A program made the translations under genes and the position numbers. A stretch of DNA of 5,048 bases, from NCBI GenBank assembly GCA_003556955.1, contig PWQB01000438.1, positions 1 to 5,048 of the forward strand, in the 5' to 3' direction. Under the pieces are notes generated by a model. The model was not told the DNA's origin. It made no database searches and was given only the letters and a program-made list of their open reading frames with translations. The first letter of the stretch is position 1. Every line of letters starts with the position of its first letter. This document shows positions 4,657 to 5,048 of this stretch, one piece after another. The stretch comes from Nostocaceae cyanobacterium CSSed10_463m. Lineage in GTDB: Bacteria; Cyanobacteriota; Cyanobacteriia; Cyanobacteriales; Nostocaceae.

Positions 4657-5048
4657 TTAATTCATGAAACCAGCAAAAAAGTCCAGCGTTTCTTTCAGCG
4701 CTTTGATGAAAATATCAATTTCTTCGCGGGTGTTATAGAAAGATAAACTTACCCGTGCGGTTCCCGGTAAACCTAAGTAACGGTGTAATGGTTGAGTGCA
4801 GTGGTGTCCAGAACGAATCGCTACGCCTTCTTGGTCTAATAATGTCGATAAGTCGTTAGGATGGACATCTGCGGCTGTAAATGCAGCTAATGCAGCCCTT
4901 CCTTCCCCTTTGGCGTTGGGTTTGGGGCCGTATATTGTGATTTGGGGTATTTGTTCTAATTGTTGGAACAAATAAGCTGTGAGTTCGGCTTCGTAGGCGT
5001 GGATTTTATCCATGCCAATATTACTAAGATAATCTACTGCCGCTCCCA
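4657..5048 (-). CDS. sufS: Cysteine desulfurase SufS, C-terminal part (cut by window edge)
   Basis: This is the last 129 complete codons of a group II cysteine desulfurase, a PLP enzyme that takes sulfur from L-cysteine as a persulfide and passes it to the SUF machinery for Fe-S cluster assembly. The catalytic cysteine is in RSGHHCTQP (residue 83 of the visible part), the exact context of SufS rather than IscS or NifS. Other matches are the GAAVDYLSNIGMDKIHAYE helix at the visible start, ITIYGP, the ADVHPNDLSTLLDQEGVAIR segment and the ARVSLSFYNTREEID C-terminal substrate-loop region. The reading frame is open to the edge; ATG 5011-5013 is internal, since conserved sequence continues before it. 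It is normally the last gene of sufBCDS, which would lie beyond the right edge. The protein ends DFFAGFMN, and a hairpin follows at once. Confidence 0.95.
   Translation of the reverse strand, partial: GAAVDYLSNIGMDKIHAYEAELTAYLFQQLEQIPQITIYGPKPNAKGEGRAALAAFTAADVHPNDLSTLLDQEGVAIRSGHHCTQPLHRYLGLPGTARVSLSFYNTREEIDIFIKALKETLDFFAGFMN

Noticed and set aside
4598..4657. N-terminal extension of the 61-codon protein to 4657
   Set aside because: It would translate the palindrome and overlap the sufS stop, and the internal ATG has an upstream AAGGA and starts the helical region.

Overview
The window looks like chromosomal DNA from a filamentous, heterocyst-forming-type cyanobacterium (Nostoc/Anabaena group). 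Three things point there. There are five HIP1 octamers (GCGATCGC) in 5 kb. There are AATTCGT-type heptanucleotide tandem repeats (STRR) between genes. The gene content fits too: a single-domain sucrose-phosphate phosphatase, a Uma2-family nuclease, and a SufS-type cysteine desulfurase followed by a GTGGGC/GCCCAC palindrome. The genus is inferred from repeat style and protein similarity remembered from known families, not from a search.

Layout from left to right. Positions 1-285 hold no credible gene; they carry a pyrimidine-rich tract, a G-rich array able to form a G-quadruplex, and a heptamer repeat array. The minus-strand pair spp-ruvA (1668 down to 278) overlaps by ATGA and is probably one transcript; its last codons and stop run into the heptamer array. 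A 580-bp divergent intergenic region (1669-2248) follows, with a second G-rich array, a nest of alternative inverted repeats (1974-2045) and a run of short dyads (2075-2200). A plus-strand TPR protein gene (2249-3322) has a strict 40-residue repeat period and ends in another heptamer array, which supplies its stop codon. That array is interrupted by about 25 bp of a different palindromic sequence.

From 3417 to the right edge everything is on the minus strand. In transcription order it is: the 3' end of sufS (cut by the window edge), a strong hairpin just after its stop, a 61-codon basic protein, an 87-codon acidic protein starting 2 nt after the previous stop, a 96-bp AT-rich gap, and a Uma2/DUF820 protein.

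Working relations: spp makes sucrose from sucrose-6-phosphate, ruvA recognises Holliday junctions, and sufS supplies sulfur for Fe-S clusters. These are unrelated housekeeping jobs, so only the spp-ruvA overlap and the tight 61/87-codon pair suggest co-expression. No complete novel multi-gene system is evident. The most unusual signals are the shared use of heptamer arrays as gene ends, the switch-like inverted repeats upstream of the TPR gene, and the uncharacterised basic/acidic small-gene pair.
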